DNA of 64,000 bases, taken from the NCBI RefSeq assembly GCF_021531075.1, contig NZ_JADYTJ010000011.1, positions 1 through 64,000 on the forward strand, read 5' to 3'. The stretch comes from Bacteroides caecigallinarum. Lineage in GTDB: Bacteria > Bacteroidota > Bacteroidia > Bacteroidales > Bacteroidaceae. Below are positions 1 to 9,945 of the stretch, one piece after another; position 1 is the stretch's first letter; every line of letters starts with the position of its first letter. Made by a program: the position numbers and the translations under genes. Below the pieces are notes generated by a model. It was not told the origin of the DNA. It did no database searches and saw nothing but the letters and a program-made list of their open reading frames with translations.

Positions 1-138
1 TGTATCAACTGAGGGAATGTCACTTCTGCCATAACTGATACATTTAGGGTTACACTATACAAAGGTAACTTCAGCTTGACTATTTACATTCTCTTTGGCG
101 TGATTTTTTTATCTCATGGGAATTTCATGGTTATATAT

Positions 139-2640
139 TTATTTTGATTTGATTTCTATAGTTGAGCTTTCCAAACCATTGGAATTTGCTGTTAATGTGG
201 CTGTTCCTTTTTCTCCATTATTCTGTAATACTACCAGACATTTTCCGTTAAATGCCTTGCGTTTATTGTCCTTGAAACGTTCCATTGATGTCTGGCAACC
301 ATTGTCAACACCGGCAATGAAAGCATTACCTTTAACTTCAAAATTAATAAGATTTTCAGAAAGAGGACACAAATTATTGTCTTTATCCAGCACTTCTACA
401 GTGACAAAGCTCAAATCCTTTCCGTCCGCTGTTATGATATTTCTGTCAGGAGTAAGTCTTATCTTATGTGGAGTTCCGGCTGTATGTATTTCTTTTTCAG
501 CAATAATGTTGCCATTCTTTCTTGCAACGACCTTAACAGTACCTGGTATGAACTTAACCCTCCATACCACGTGCAGGTTGTCCTCGTCTTTACTGCGTAT
601 TCCTTGCGACTCGCCATTTATGAAAAGTTCAACCTCATCGGCATTGTTGTAGTAGCACCACATGTCTATTTCCTGTCCTTCAGTCCAGTTCCAGTGAGGG
701 AACAGGTGCAGTACTTGTTTGTTTGTCCATTCTGCCTGATACAGATAATAAACGTCTTTAGGGAAACCTGCCAGATCGACGATTCCAAAGTAGGAACTTC
801 TTGCAGGCCATCCGTATGGAGTCGGTTCACCTATATAGTCAAATCCTGTCCAGATGTACTGTCCGCTGATAAAATCATTATTTCTTACCAGTTTTATGTT
901 TTCCTCGTGAGTGTTACCCCATGGAACATGGCAGTTCTCATATGAAGAACATGAGAAACTTTCATCATAGAAAGGTTTGTCCCAGCGTTCAGGCCATATG
1001 AACATCTCATTACTAGGCATACGGTAGTATCCTCTTGTCATCAGAGCCGAATTACTTTCAGTAATAATGAAAGGCTTGCCTGGGAAGTTCTTTGGAACGT
1101 CAGGGATGTTGGCGTTATGATAATTGTATCCTATTATGTCAAGAGCTCCTGATTTAAACAGGTGGTTTCCGGGATTAGGCTCATTGCATCCTGCAGTAAT
1201 CGGACGTGTAGGGTCAAGTTCTCTAACAAAATCAGCCAGTTTTTTTGTCAAAAGTGAGTTTACACTCATTTCTCCGTCTTTAGCCAGCATGTCTGCAGAA
1301 TGTCCGAAGTTAAGTATGAGGTTGGCTTCTTCCAATGATAGTGTGTCGGCTTTTGCATCGCTCCACTGCTCCAGCACTTCATTGCCTATACTCCATACGA
1401 ATATTGAAGGATGGTTACGGTCGCGTAATATAAAATCGCGTAGATCCTTTTCATGCCATTCGTTGAAGTATCTTGCATAGTCGTGTGATGTCTTTTTCTT
1501 GCGCCACATGTCGAATGCCTCGTCCATTACAATGAATCCCATCTTGTCGCATAAGTCAAGCAATTCAGGTGCAGGCGGATTGTGTGAACAGCGGATACCG
1601 TTGCATCCCATCTCTTTCAGAATCTGCAGCTGTCTTTCTATAGCTCTGGTGTTTACGGCAGCTCCCAGACATCCAAGGTCGTGGTGCATACACACACCAT
1701 TAATTTTAGTCTGTTTGCCGTTCAGGATAAATCCTTTTTCGGCATCAAACTTGAAATCACGTACTCCCGTAGTTGTGGTGTATCTGTCAATACATTTGCC
1801 GTCTTTGATAACTTCTGTGACGAGGAAGTACAAATACGGATTCTCTATATCCCATAATTTCGGTGATGAGATATTCAGGGTGTGGCTTATATCGGATTTC
1901 TGTCCTGCAACAACAGAAACAGATGATTCCGTCTCGGCAACGATTGAGCCATCCATATCGTTCAGTATAGATTTCAGGGTTACTGTTTCATTGTTATTGC
2001 CTGAGTTTTGTACTGTGGTCACAATGTTTAATGTCGCATTGTCGTTACTGATTTCAGAAGTTGTGACATAAGTTCCCCATTCGTCAACATGTACAGGGTT
2101 TGTTTTGGTCAACCATACATTTCTGTATATACCACATCCTGAATACCATCTGGAATTCGGTTGTTCTGAGTTATCTACACGGACTGCTATTACATTCTTT
2201 TCATTCCATTTCAGATATGGAGTTATGTCGTAACCGAATGAGATATAGCCGTATGGACGTTTACCCAATGATTGGCCATTTATGAACACTTCACTGTTCA
2301 TATATATACCGTCAAAATCTATTCTTATTATCTTGTCGGAATCTTCATTTCCCGGAACAAATGTCTTTCTGTACCAACCTGTTCCTCCCGGTAAAGCACC
2401 ACCACCTGTTCCCGATGGATTGTCCTTACTGAAATCACCTTCTATGGCCCAATCGTGAGGAAGGTTTAATACTCTCCATTCCTTATCATCGAAATCTGTT
2501 TCTGATGCTTTGGGATTGTCACTCAGGGAGAATGACCAGTTGTCATTGAAGCATATCTTTTCCCTTGGGGATACAGATACAGAGCTGCATGCCCCCAGGA
2601 GCATGCAGCAAAATATACCTATGTATGTAAATAATTTCAT
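139..2640 (-). CDS. GH2 family glycoside hydrolase lipoprotein, probable beta-galactosidase
   Basis: An 833-residue GH2 enzyme, probably a beta-galactosidase removing galactose from xyloglucan side chains. It starts with a lipoprotein signal (LLGAC, Cys18). The sugar-binding/jelly-roll domain covers about 30-190, an Ig-like domain follows, and the TIM barrel starts near 300. The acid/base is Glu421 in SIGNEV and the nucleophile Glu528 in ITESN. A bacterial Ig-like region forms the C-terminus. The residues after the lipid Cys (SSVSVS) are not acidic, which suggests a periplasm-facing lipoprotein. Its ATG lies 3 bases after the GH31 stop, so the two are co-transcribed. GH2 also includes glucuronidases and mannosidases; the substrate is inferred from the neighbours. 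Confidence 0.88.
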   Translation of the reverse strand: MKLFTYIGIFCCMLLGACSSVSVSPREKICFNDNWSFSLSDNPKASETDFDDKEWRVLNLPHDWAIEGDFSKDNPSGTGGGALPGGTGWYRKTFVPGNEDSDKIIRIDFDGIYMNSEVFINGQSLGKRPYGYISFGYDITPYLKWNEKNVIAVRVDNSEQPNSRWYSGCGIYRNVWLTKTNPVHVDEWGTYVTTSEISNDNATLNIVTTVQNSGNNNETVTLKSILNDMDGSIVAETESSVSVVAGQKSDISHTLNISSPKLWDIENPYLYFLVTEVIKDGKCIDRYTTTTGVRDFKFDAEKGFILNGKQTKINGVCMHHDLGCLGAAVNTRAIERQLQILKEMGCNGIRCSHNPPAPELLDLCDKMGFIVMDEAFDMWRKKKTSHDYARYFNEWHEKDLRDFILRDRNHPSIFVWSIGNEVLEQWSDAKADTLSLEEANLILNFGHSADMLAKDGEMSVNSLLTKKLADFVRELDPTRPITAGCNEPNPGNHLFKSGALDIIGYNYHNANIPDVPKNFPGKPFIITESNSALMTRGYYRMPSNEMFIWPERWDKPFYDESFSCSSYENCHVPWGNTHEENIKLVRNNDFISGQYIWTGFDYIGEPTPYGWPARSSYFGIVDLAGFPKDVYYLYQAEWTNKQVLHLFPHWNWTEGQEIDMWCYYNNADEVELFINGESQGIRSKDEDNLHVVWRVKFIPGTVKVVARKNGNIIAEKEIHTAGTPHKIRLTPDRNIITADGKDLSFVTVEVLDKDNNLCPLSENLINFEVKGNAFIAGVDNGCQTSMERFKDNKRKAFNGKCLVVLQNNGEKGTATLTANSNGLESSTIEIKSK

Positions 2641-2643
2641 TGA

Positions 2644-5526
2644 TTACAATTTGACTGTTTGTGATTTACCGTTATACTTAACGATTATACCTTTTGATTT
2701 CTTGTCGAAAGCATCAGGGTTTTCCTTGTTCACTTTTACGATTTCGAATGTGCGTTCTTTCAACATTCCGTCGTATTCACCTTTTCTGTCTGATATTACA
2801 AGCTCTTTGGTGTCTTCATTGTAATTCATCTCAATCATATTGTATTTACCCTGTTCGTAGTTGTAGTTTACACCTTCGTCTTCGTACAAAGTAAATGAAG
2901 CGTCGTCACCCTGATAAACATAAAGTTTTATATGTTCAGGCTGTTTTTCAGAAGTATATCGTATTTCTGGACCGAAAGGAATGATTGAACCGGCACGTAC
3001 GAACAAAGGCATACGTTCGTATGGTGCGTCAACCAGTTTCTTTTCTCCTCCCTGCTGGAATTTTCCTGTATAGAAATCATACCATCCTGCAGATTTAGGG
3101 AAATATACTTCACGCTGGCGTTCTCCATATTTATATACCGGTGATACCATGATTGACGGACCGAACATGTATTGGTCACCAATATTATTTACATTTGTAT
3201 CGGCAGTGAAATCCATTACAAGAGGACGCATGATAGTGTAATCGTTGAACCAAGTCATACCTGCCAGTGAGTAGATGTATGGCATAAGGCTATATCTCAG
3301 TTTAGAATAGTAAATTACAGAATTGTATGCCGGGTGTCCTTCAGGTGCAATTTCCCAGATTTCACGGAATGGGTATTGTCCGTGTGCGCGGTATAGCGGA
3401 CAGAATGCTCCGAACTGATACCATCTTGCATTCAGCTCTCTCCATTCCTTGTAGTCGGCATTTTCTGTCTTGTTCTTGTTCCACTGCTGCTGTCCGGCTA
3501 CATATCTGTTTTCTACACAGAAACCTCCGATATCCATAGTCCAGTATGGAACACCGCTTATTGCAAAGTTAAGTCCGGCCATAATCTGCGCTTTCATGTC
3601 TTCCCATCTTGTACCTATATCACCGCTCCATGTTGCAGTAGAGTATCTTTGCAGTCCGGCAAATCCTGAACGTGTAAGCAAGAATACACGTTTGTTGTTG
3701 TCCACACTTCTCTGACCGTTATAGATTGCTTCGGCATTCATCAGTGCGTATGCATTGAAATACTCGGCAGAAGGTCCAAGTGCAGTAGGTCCGCACAAGT
3801 CTTTTCTGTATTGTAAGTCTGTACAGTCTCTCACATTAGGTTCGCTGGCATCCATCCACCATGCGTCTATACCCAACGGATAATAATGTTCGTACATCTG
3901 GTTCCAGAACAGCTTGCGTGCATCAGCATCGTATGCATCGTAGAATCCGTAAGTATAACCTGGACCAACCCAGTCTCTCAGGCTGTCTTTTACAGACTGC
4001 TGATAAATCCATCCGTTCTTGTCGAACTCTTTATAATGTTCGGTTGTAGTATAGAATTTAGGCCAAACGGAGATCATCATATGTGCGTTCATCGCATGTA
4101 TTGAGTCAACCATAGCTTTAGGATTAGGGAAACGGTTTTTGTCGAATTCATGGCTTCCCCATGCGTCTTCCGGCCAGTGATTCCAGTCAAGCACGATATT
4201 GTCGATAGGAATATTTCTGTCTCTGAAACCTTTCAGTGCTCCCAGCATTTCATCAGCAGTGTTATATTTTTCCCTGCTCTGCCAGAAACCCATAGCCCAT
4301 TTAGGCATGATAGGTGATTTTCCGGTAAGAGTTCTGTATCCGCTGATTACGTCGTCCATGTCGTCTCCTGCAATAAAGTAGTAGTCAAGCTGTTTTGTCA
4401 TTTCGCTCCACCATGACTGCTTTCCCTGTTCTTCAGGAGCTACAGGGCTCATTACACGTAATCCTGAATAAGATACGGCACCGTCTGGCTTCCATTCAAT
4501 TTTAAGAGGAACTCTTTTTCCTTTTTCCAGATTAACTGAGAATTTGTAGCTGTTAGGATTCCATGCAGTACGCCATCTTTCCGGTACTACCAGTTTGTTG
4601 TCGATATATACTTTTGTATAGCCGGCATAATATAAAATAAACTTGAATTCACCTGTTTCGGAAGGTTCAATCATACCTTCGTATGTTACGTTTGCTCCCA
4701 TGAATGGGAAGTTTTCTGGAAGATTTACTACTTTAGACAAATCCTCTCTTTTCAGGTGTTCGAAGTATAGCTGAGGCTCACGTCTGACTATAGTTTCTGA
4801 TGATGCATTCTTTTCTGGAACGTATGTACCTGTAATCGCACCTTCAACACCTTCTTTGTCGTATAGTTTGAACACTTCTCCCAGTTGCGAATAGTCATTA
4901 GGATTTCCGAAGCGGCAGAGTGAATAGCTGTCCAACAAAACACCATAGTTTTTATTTGATACGATGAAAGGTATTGAAACTTTAGTGTTGTACTGGAACA
5001 GTTCTTCGTTTTTACCTTTGTAGTTGAATTCTTCAGCCTGATGCTGTCCTAGTCCGTAGAAAGCTTCGCTTTCCGGTGATTCGAAAACTTGTCTTATAGA
5101 ATATCCTTTTGTACCTTCAATTTCTATAGGGGTAAAAGTCTTTCCTCCACCTTTGTTTTCCTGTAGAATTACTTTTCCGTTTTTATCAGTAAACCACAAC
5201 TCACCTGTAGAGGCAAGAACATAAGCGTTTATGTCATTTGTAGATATTGAAACAGTGTCGCCATTGTTTGCTACATCGAATGATGTCTTTTCCTTTTGAG
5301 GAATAACAATAAGACTTTTGTCATCAGAGAATTTCTTTTCAGGGGTTGCCGATACATGGATAAGTTTATCACCCATAACCTGAAGACGGATAAGTTTTGC
5401 ATTGTCGTTGCCTGGATTCTGCACTTTTACGATTACACCATTATCGGTCATCTCGTAAACATTGTCAGAGCATGCTCCAAGCAAAAGGCCTGCAAAAAGA
5501 CAATAATACATGCTTTTCATATTCAT
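2644..5526 (-). CDS. GH31 alpha-xylosidase-type lipoprotein with PA14 insert
   Basis: A 960-residue GH31 hydrolase with a lipoprotein signal (LLLGAC, Cys19). A PA14-like insert sits at about 250-360 (EGMIEPSETGEF, YAGYTKVYIDN) within the N-terminal beta-sandwich, the layout known for xyloglucan-active GH31 alpha-xylosidases of Bacteroides and Cellvibrio. The nucleophile is Asp559 in WWMDASEP and the acid/base Asp636 in WSGDIG. The family removes xylose from the non-reducing end of xyloglucan oligosaccharides. It is the first gene of a GH31-GH2 pair. The first Met (MNMK) is used as the start, but Met3 is equally possible. The family call is firm; xylosidase specificity rests on the PA14 insert and the neighbours. 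Confidence 0.9.
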   Translation of the reverse strand: MNMKSMYYCLFAGLLLGACSDNVYEMTDNGVIVKVQNPGNDNAKLIRLQVMGDKLIHVSATPEKKFSDDKSLIVIPQKEKTSFDVANNGDTVSISTNDINAYVLASTGELWFTDKNGKVILQENKGGGKTFTPIEIEGTKGYSIRQVFESPESEAFYGLGQHQAEEFNYKGKNEELFQYNTKVSIPFIVSNKNYGVLLDSYSLCRFGNPNDYSQLGEVFKLYDKEGVEGAITGTYVPEKNASSETIVRREPQLYFEHLKREDLSKVVNLPENFPFMGANVTYEGMIEPSETGEFKFILYYAGYTKVYIDNKLVVPERWRTAWNPNSYKFSVNLEKGKRVPLKIEWKPDGAVSYSGLRVMSPVAPEEQGKQSWWSEMTKQLDYYFIAGDDMDDVISGYRTLTGKSPIMPKWAMGFWQSREKYNTADEMLGALKGFRDRNIPIDNIVLDWNHWPEDAWGSHEFDKNRFPNPKAMVDSIHAMNAHMMISVWPKFYTTTEHYKEFDKNGWIYQQSVKDSLRDWVGPGYTYGFYDAYDADARKLFWNQMYEHYYPLGIDAWWMDASEPNVRDCTDLQYRKDLCGPTALGPSAEYFNAYALMNAEAIYNGQRSVDNNKRVFLLTRSGFAGLQRYSTATWSGDIGTRWEDMKAQIMAGLNFAISGVPYWTMDIGGFCVENRYVAGQQQWNKNKTENADYKEWRELNARWYQFGAFCPLYRAHGQYPFREIWEIAPEGHPAYNSVIYYSKLRYSLMPYIYSLAGMTWFNDYTIMRPLVMDFTADTNVNNIGDQYMFGPSIMVSPVYKYGERQREVYFPKSAGWYDFYTGKFQQGGEKKLVDAPYERMPLFVRAGSIIPFGPEIRYTSEKQPEHIKLYVYQGDDASFTLYEDEGVNYNYEQGKYNMIEMNYNEDTKELVISDRKGEYDGMLKERTFEIVKVNKENPDAFDKKSKGIIVKYNGKSQTVKL

Positions 5527-5605
5527 AATCTTAATTTGTTGATATTTGAAATTAATTTTTTGGTCAATGATTAATCGGTTTTGGATTTTGTGAAATCCTA
5601 TATCG

Positions 5606-5613
5606 CAAAATTA
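5606..5613 (-). promoter_or_regulatory. Candidate -7 element upstream of the GH31-GH2 pair
   Basis: On the minus strand this reads TAATTTTG, matching TAnnTTTG. It lies about 80 bases before the GH31 start. No TTTG is found at the right distance upstream, as might be expected for an activator-dependent promoter. Confidence 0.4.
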
Positions 5614-5671
5614 AAAATTAATAAGCATAGATATTATATCTATATGTTTTGTATCAGGTGATTATTTTATG

Positions 5672-5695
5672 ATGAAACATTATAAAATGTTTCAT
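5672..5695 (-). terminator. Weak hairpin after the hybrid regulator gene
   Basis: A perfect 10-base stem (ATGAAACATT / AATGTTTCAT) with a 4-base loop lies about 16 bases beyond the stop of the regulator. It is AT-rich and lacks a clean T-run, so terminator function is only possible. Two identical 12-base copies of TATATGTTTTGT flank it (5641 and 5701). Confidence 0.35.
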
Positions 5696-5711
5696 AAATG
5701 TATATGTTTTG

Positions 5712-8700
5712 TTATTTACCCTTTTTTTCCTGATATACAGACGGCAAAACACCAAATTCTTCCTTGAAATATCTGCTGAAGTATTTAGGGTTGTTGAATC
5801 CCACTTCAAATGCAACTTCTGAGACATGGAGCTGACTTTCGCGTAACAGTTGGGCAGCACGTTTCAGTCTTATTACACGTATAAATTCTATCGGTGTCTT
5901 ACCTGTTATTTGAAGAAGCTTCTTGTAAAGGTGTACTCTGCTCATGCCAAGCTCACTGCTTAGTTCTTCTACAGACAGCTCACTTCGTGATATATTGTCT
6001 TCTACATATTTTATTGCTTTCTCAATAAGTTTCTCGTCAAGTGATGTTATCACAATCTCGCTTGGAGAAGGATCTATTGTTCCTTTTGATTTATTGTATC
6101 GGCTAAGTTCAATAAGCTTTCTTATCCTTAGAACAAGTATTGTTATGTTAAAAGGTTTGGTTACATAATCATCTGCTCCAAGCTCAAGTCCCTGTAGCTT
6201 GGATTCCGTTGCGTGTTTGGCAGAAAGAAGTATTACCGGAATATGTGAAGTCCTTTTATCTTCTTTTATCTTTTTGCATAATGTATTACCATCCATTACA
6301 GGCATCATTATGTCGCTAATTATTAAGTCAGGCAGTTCGTGAGAATTATTGAGGATGTCCCATGCCTTTTGTCCGTTTTCTGCAAGTTTTACTCTATATT
6401 GCAGTTCAAGACTATATTTCAGATAAGTCCTGAAATCCTCATTGTCGTCAACTATTAATAACAAAGGCAGATTTCCGTTTTCGTCTGAGTTTTCTATTGA
6501 TTCCATGTCGGGCACAACCTTTCTTTCTTCTGTCTCTTCTGGAATGGTATTTGTTACATGTTTTATTGGTATGTGAACAACAAAAACGCTTCCTTTTCCT
6601 ATGTTGTCGAAAACATCGACAGTTCCTTCATGTAACTGTACGAAATCTCTTACCAGACTTAATCCTATTCCGGAGCCTGTGCTTTCCTGCTGTTCTATGT
6701 TTTTATTGTCACTTTGATAGAATCTGTCAAAGATATGTTCCTTGTCCGAATCGCTTATACCGATTCCTGTATCAGATACTTTTATCTCAAGAATATTTTC
6801 ATTGTCAATTCTGTCTATCATTACATTTATTCTTCCGCCGTGAGGAGTGAACTTGAAAGCATTTGAGAGAAGATTCATCACTATTTTACCAATCTTGTCT
6901 GCATCGAATGCCATAGAGAAGTTATCTACTCCGGAAAAGAAAGAGAACTGTATATCCTTCTTTTCGGCCATAAGCAAGAATGAATCGCATACTCCATGTA
7001 TAAATGTTACTATATCGCCTTCGCCCAAAGATAGTTTATGCTTGCTCATTTCTCCCTTTCTGAAGTCTAAAAGCTGGTTTACAAGCATGAGCAACCTTTG
7101 TGCATTTCTGTTCATCATCTGAAGAATTTTCTTTTCATCATTGTCTTCGGTATTCTTCAGCAAATCCTCAAGCGGTGCTATGATGAGAGTAAGCGGAGTT
7201 CTCAGTTCATGGCTTATGTTTGTAAAGAACCTGAACTTCATATTGTTTATTTCTTCATTCTTTCGAGCTTCCTGTTCTATTTGTTGTAGTCTGAATTTTT
7301 CCCGCTCATGTTTTAACAAGCGATGTCTTGCGTATAAAAGGATTATAATCGCAAATATAAAATAGCATATAAATGCCCACCATGTCAACCAGAATGGAGG
7401 TAAAATCTTTATTTTCAGTTCGGATACTTCGTCTCCCATATATCCGTCATTATTTATTGCTTTTACCTTTAGTGTATAGTTGCCTGGGTTTAAATATGTG
7501 AATGTGATGTCATGAACGCCTTCTGCCAATGTAACCCACTCATCTTTAAATCCTTCCAGTTTGTACATGTATCTGACCTTTTCAGGTAGGCTGTAGTTGT
7601 CTGTTGACAGTGATATGGCAAAAATATTCTGGTCGTATTTTAGTTTAAGTTCGCTTATGTAGTTTAAGTCCTCATTTAGTATAATTTCTCCATCTGTTCT
7701 CTCATCTATATTTACAGTTTCTCCTGATAGAGTTAGTCCGGTAAAGTTTACTTTCGGTAAAGTGGTGTTATAGTACATATTTGTTGGTTCAATAATATTT
7801 AAACCATATATACCCCCGGCTACAATTGTTCCATTATTCAGTTTCTTTATGGATTTCAAATTGAAATCGCAATTCTGTAATCCATCCATGTTGTTGTACA
7901 TCAATGAATTACATGTTATCTTATCATTTTGGATATTTATGTTCTCAATCTTTATAACTTTTCTGCTTGCCGATATCCATATATTGCCTTCATTATCTTC
8001 TGTTATTGCAGAAATAAAGCTTTCATTAAGAATATTGTTTTCAACTTCTAATGATTTTTTAGTTTTAGGATTATATATGTTAATACCACTTTGTGTACCA
8101 AGCCATACTAATCCTTTACTGTCCTTGAAAATATGATTTATACGGTTATTTCTAAGTTTACTGTTTTGTTCCGTAAATTCTTCGGTTACAGCCTTTTTCT
8201 TTATATTGAATATTTTACATCCGTTTGTAGAAGTTCCTACCAATAGTTCTTCGTCATTAAGAAGTAATAATGAAGTCACAGATTCAGAATCATAGAACCC
8301 TATATCTTCAATCTTTCTTGTATCTATGTTAAGATATTGTATTCCTGCATCTATGTATCCAATATATAATCCGTTTTTATTATCTTCTATTATTGACCAT
8401 ATATTGTTGCTTTTCAGATTGTTTTCTCCTTGTTTAATTCTATCGATATTATTATTCTTTATGTGTATAAGTCCTCCGTTGAATGTTCCTCCCCAAATGT
8501 CTCCATTCTTTGATTTATACAGTGTTACTAAAGGAGCATTCCCTGTTTCATATTTTTTTGTAATACAGTTTGATTTATTGTTCCATAAAATAATTCCGCT
8601 ACCATTTGTTCCAAGGCATAATATTGAATCGTTTAATTGTTCTATGCTCGTAATGTCGTCTATATAGTTCATCCCGAACTTGAAAATATTTTCTCCATAA

Positions 8701-9692
8701 TAAGAAATTCCTTTCTTATATGTTCCAACCCATACTAATCCATTTCTATCAGTGTATATCGTATAGACTGTATTTTGAGAGATACTTCTTTCGTTCTTTT
8801 CATCAAAATGTAGTTTCTCTGTTGAACCGTATCTTTTGTCTAATATCTCAATTCCATTATAATCTTTTCCAATCCATATTCTTCCTTTATTATCCTGTGA
8901 GATACAGTGAACCATATCATTCTTATAATCAATATTCTTTGCGATATTGGTTTCCCATGATTGTGTATTTAGATTATATATCCATACACCTTCAGCGGAA
9001 TATATCCATGCCATTTTTTCTTTGTCAATAAAAGCAGAAAAAGTCATATCTCTTCCACATTTTATTTTTCCCCGAATATCAGCATTAATCCATCTGATTT
9101 TATTCTTTTCACTATCTATGCATACAATTTGTCCATAATTGAAAACAAGAATAATATCATTATCGCAAGATTTGATATCTGTTACGTTACTTCCATTCAG
9201 CAGCTTATGGTCTAATTTTATGGCTAATTTATCATTACAATAAAGTTCTCCTCCGTTATCAGTTGAGAATATCCATATTTTATCATCCGACTGTATATAG
9301 ACTTTACTTATATTTTTTTTATCTATATTGGGTAATATTGATGATAAGTTGCTTGAAAATTTCTCAGTCTTTTTATCCAATATAGCATACCCTTTCATTG
9401 TTTCTACAACAAGTTTGTTGTCTGTTGCTTCTTGGATACTATTTATAGTATTGTCAGGAATGGAAGTGTTATCACCATCAATGTGAAAATAGTTTTTTAG
9501 ATCATAACCATCGTATCTGCATAGACCTGTTTGTGTTCCAAACCACATAAAGCCATCTTTGTCCTTATAAATAGAACGAACGAAGTTATTAGGTAGGCCA
9601 TTGGATACATCAATGTGTTTGAATTGATATTTTTGACAGTATCCGGCTAGAATTGATATATAAATGAAGATTATTGATAGGTGTAATTTCAT
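5712..9692 (-). CDS. Hybrid two-component system sensor/regulator (HTCS)
   Basis: A 1326-residue one-protein two-component system. A signal peptide (about 1-20) leads to a periplasmic sensor of repeated Reg_prop beta-propeller blades (for example DGFMWFGTQTG, NGLVWVGTYKKG) and a Y_Y_Y domain at about 690-765. One membrane helix spans about 767-790. Inside the cell follow HisKA with His828 in ISHELRTPL, an HATPase domain (NLLSNAFKFTP, GTGIGIS-like DTGIGIS, GSGIGLSL), a receiver with Asp1127 (IISDIMMP), and an AraC-type DNA-binding domain at about 1215-1326. All key residues are present, so it should work. In this class the periplasmic sensor binds oligosaccharides of the locus substrate; here it presumably controls the flanking hydrolases. 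It remains although the SusC/D transporter has been lost. Confidence 0.95.
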   Translation of the reverse strand: MKLHLSIIFIYISILAGYCQKYQFKHIDVSNGLPNNFVRSIYKDKDGFMWFGTQTGLCRYDGYDLKNYFHIDGDNTSIPDNTINSIQEATDNKLVVETMKGYAILDKKTEKFSSNLSSILPNIDKKNISKVYIQSDDKIWIFSTDNGGELYCNDKLAIKLDHKLLNGSNVTDIKSCDNDIILVFNYGQIVCIDSEKNKIRWINADIRGKIKCGRDMTFSAFIDKEKMAWIYSAEGVWIYNLNTQSWETNIAKNIDYKNDMVHCISQDNKGRIWIGKDYNGIEILDKRYGSTEKLHFDEKNERSISQNTVYTIYTDRNGLVWVGTYKKGISYYGENIFKFGMNYIDDITSIEQLNDSILCLGTNGSGIILWNNKSNCITKKYETGNAPLVTLYKSKNGDIWGGTFNGGLIHIKNNNIDRIKQGENNLKSNNIWSIIEDNKNGLYIGYIDAGIQYLNIDTRKIEDIGFYDSESVTSLLLLNDEELLVGTSTNGCKIFNIKKKAVTEEFTEQNSKLRNNRINHIFKDSKGLVWLGTQSGINIYNPKTKKSLEVENNILNESFISAITEDNEGNIWISASRKVIKIENINIQNDKITCNSLMYNNMDGLQNCDFNLKSIKKLNNGTIVAGGIYGLNIIEPTNMYYNTTLPKVNFTGLTLSGETVNIDERTDGEIILNEDLNYISELKLKYDQNIFAISLSTDNYSLPEKVRYMYKLEGFKDEWVTLAEGVHDITFTYLNPGNYTLKVKAINNDGYMGDEVSELKIKILPPFWLTWWAFICYFIFAIIILLYARHRLLKHEREKFRLQQIEQEARKNEEINNMKFRFFTNISHELRTPLTLIIAPLEDLLKNTEDNDEKKILQMMNRNAQRLLMLVNQLLDFRKGEMSKHKLSLGEGDIVTFIHGVCDSFLLMAEKKDIQFSFFSGVDNFSMAFDADKIGKIVMNLLSNAFKFTPHGGRINVMIDRIDNENILEIKVSDTGIGISDSDKEHIFDRFYQSDNKNIEQQESTGSGIGLSLVRDFVQLHEGTVDVFDNIGKGSVFVVHIPIKHVTNTIPEETEERKVVPDMESIENSDENGNLPLLLIVDDNEDFRTYLKYSLELQYRVKLAENGQKAWDILNNSHELPDLIISDIMMPVMDGNTLCKKIKEDKRTSHIPVILLSAKHATESKLQGLELGADDYVTKPFNITILVLRIRKLIELSRYNKSKGTIDPSPSEIVITSLDEKLIEKAIKYVEDNISRSELSVEELSSELGMSRVHLYKKLLQITGKTPIEFIRVIRLKRAAQLLRESQLHVSEVAFEVGFNNPKYFSRYFKEEFGVLPSVYQEKKGK

Positions 9693-9717
9693 AAAACTGT
9701 ATTAATAAGTGTTGCTA

Positions 9718-9725
9718 CAAATATA
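9718..9725 (-). promoter_or_regulatory. Candidate -7 element of the hybrid regulator
   Basis: Minus strand TATATTTG (TAnnTTTG) ends about 25 bases before the regulator ATG. No matching TTTG box is seen upstream. Confidence 0.4.
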
Positions 9726-9853
9726 ATGAAAATAGTTTAATGGACATTAATCTTCTAAAATATATATCAATTTGCGTTTATACAAGGCTCGACAATGGGT
9801 AAAGTTCTGAATGAATTTTTATGAAGTTACTTTTATCTATACACGATATAATT

Positions 9854-9888
9854 AAAACGGCATCCGGGTAATGCCCGAATGCCGTTTT
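9854..9888 (-). terminator. Intrinsic terminator after GH5
   Basis: A near-perfect hairpin pairs AAAACGGCAT with ATGCCGTTTT plus CGGG/CCCG with one mismatch and a 5-base loop. On the minus strand it ends in a T-rich tract and lies about 60 bases after the GH5 stop, separating GH5 from the regulator gene. Confidence 0.8.
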
Positions 9889-9945
9889 GCTTTAGAACTT
9901 TGTTGTAGTTTTTTGTAAATGTCTTATGATAACTGTTTTTCAAAA

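Noticed and set aside
1-138. Promoter for a minus-strand gene to the left (TACCTTTG near 60)
   Set aside because: Only a -7-like octamer is seen, without a -33 box and without the gene it would serve inside the window.
116-652. A 178-codon plus-strand open frame at the left edge
   Set aside because: Antisense to the GH2 C-terminal region and of unnatural composition.
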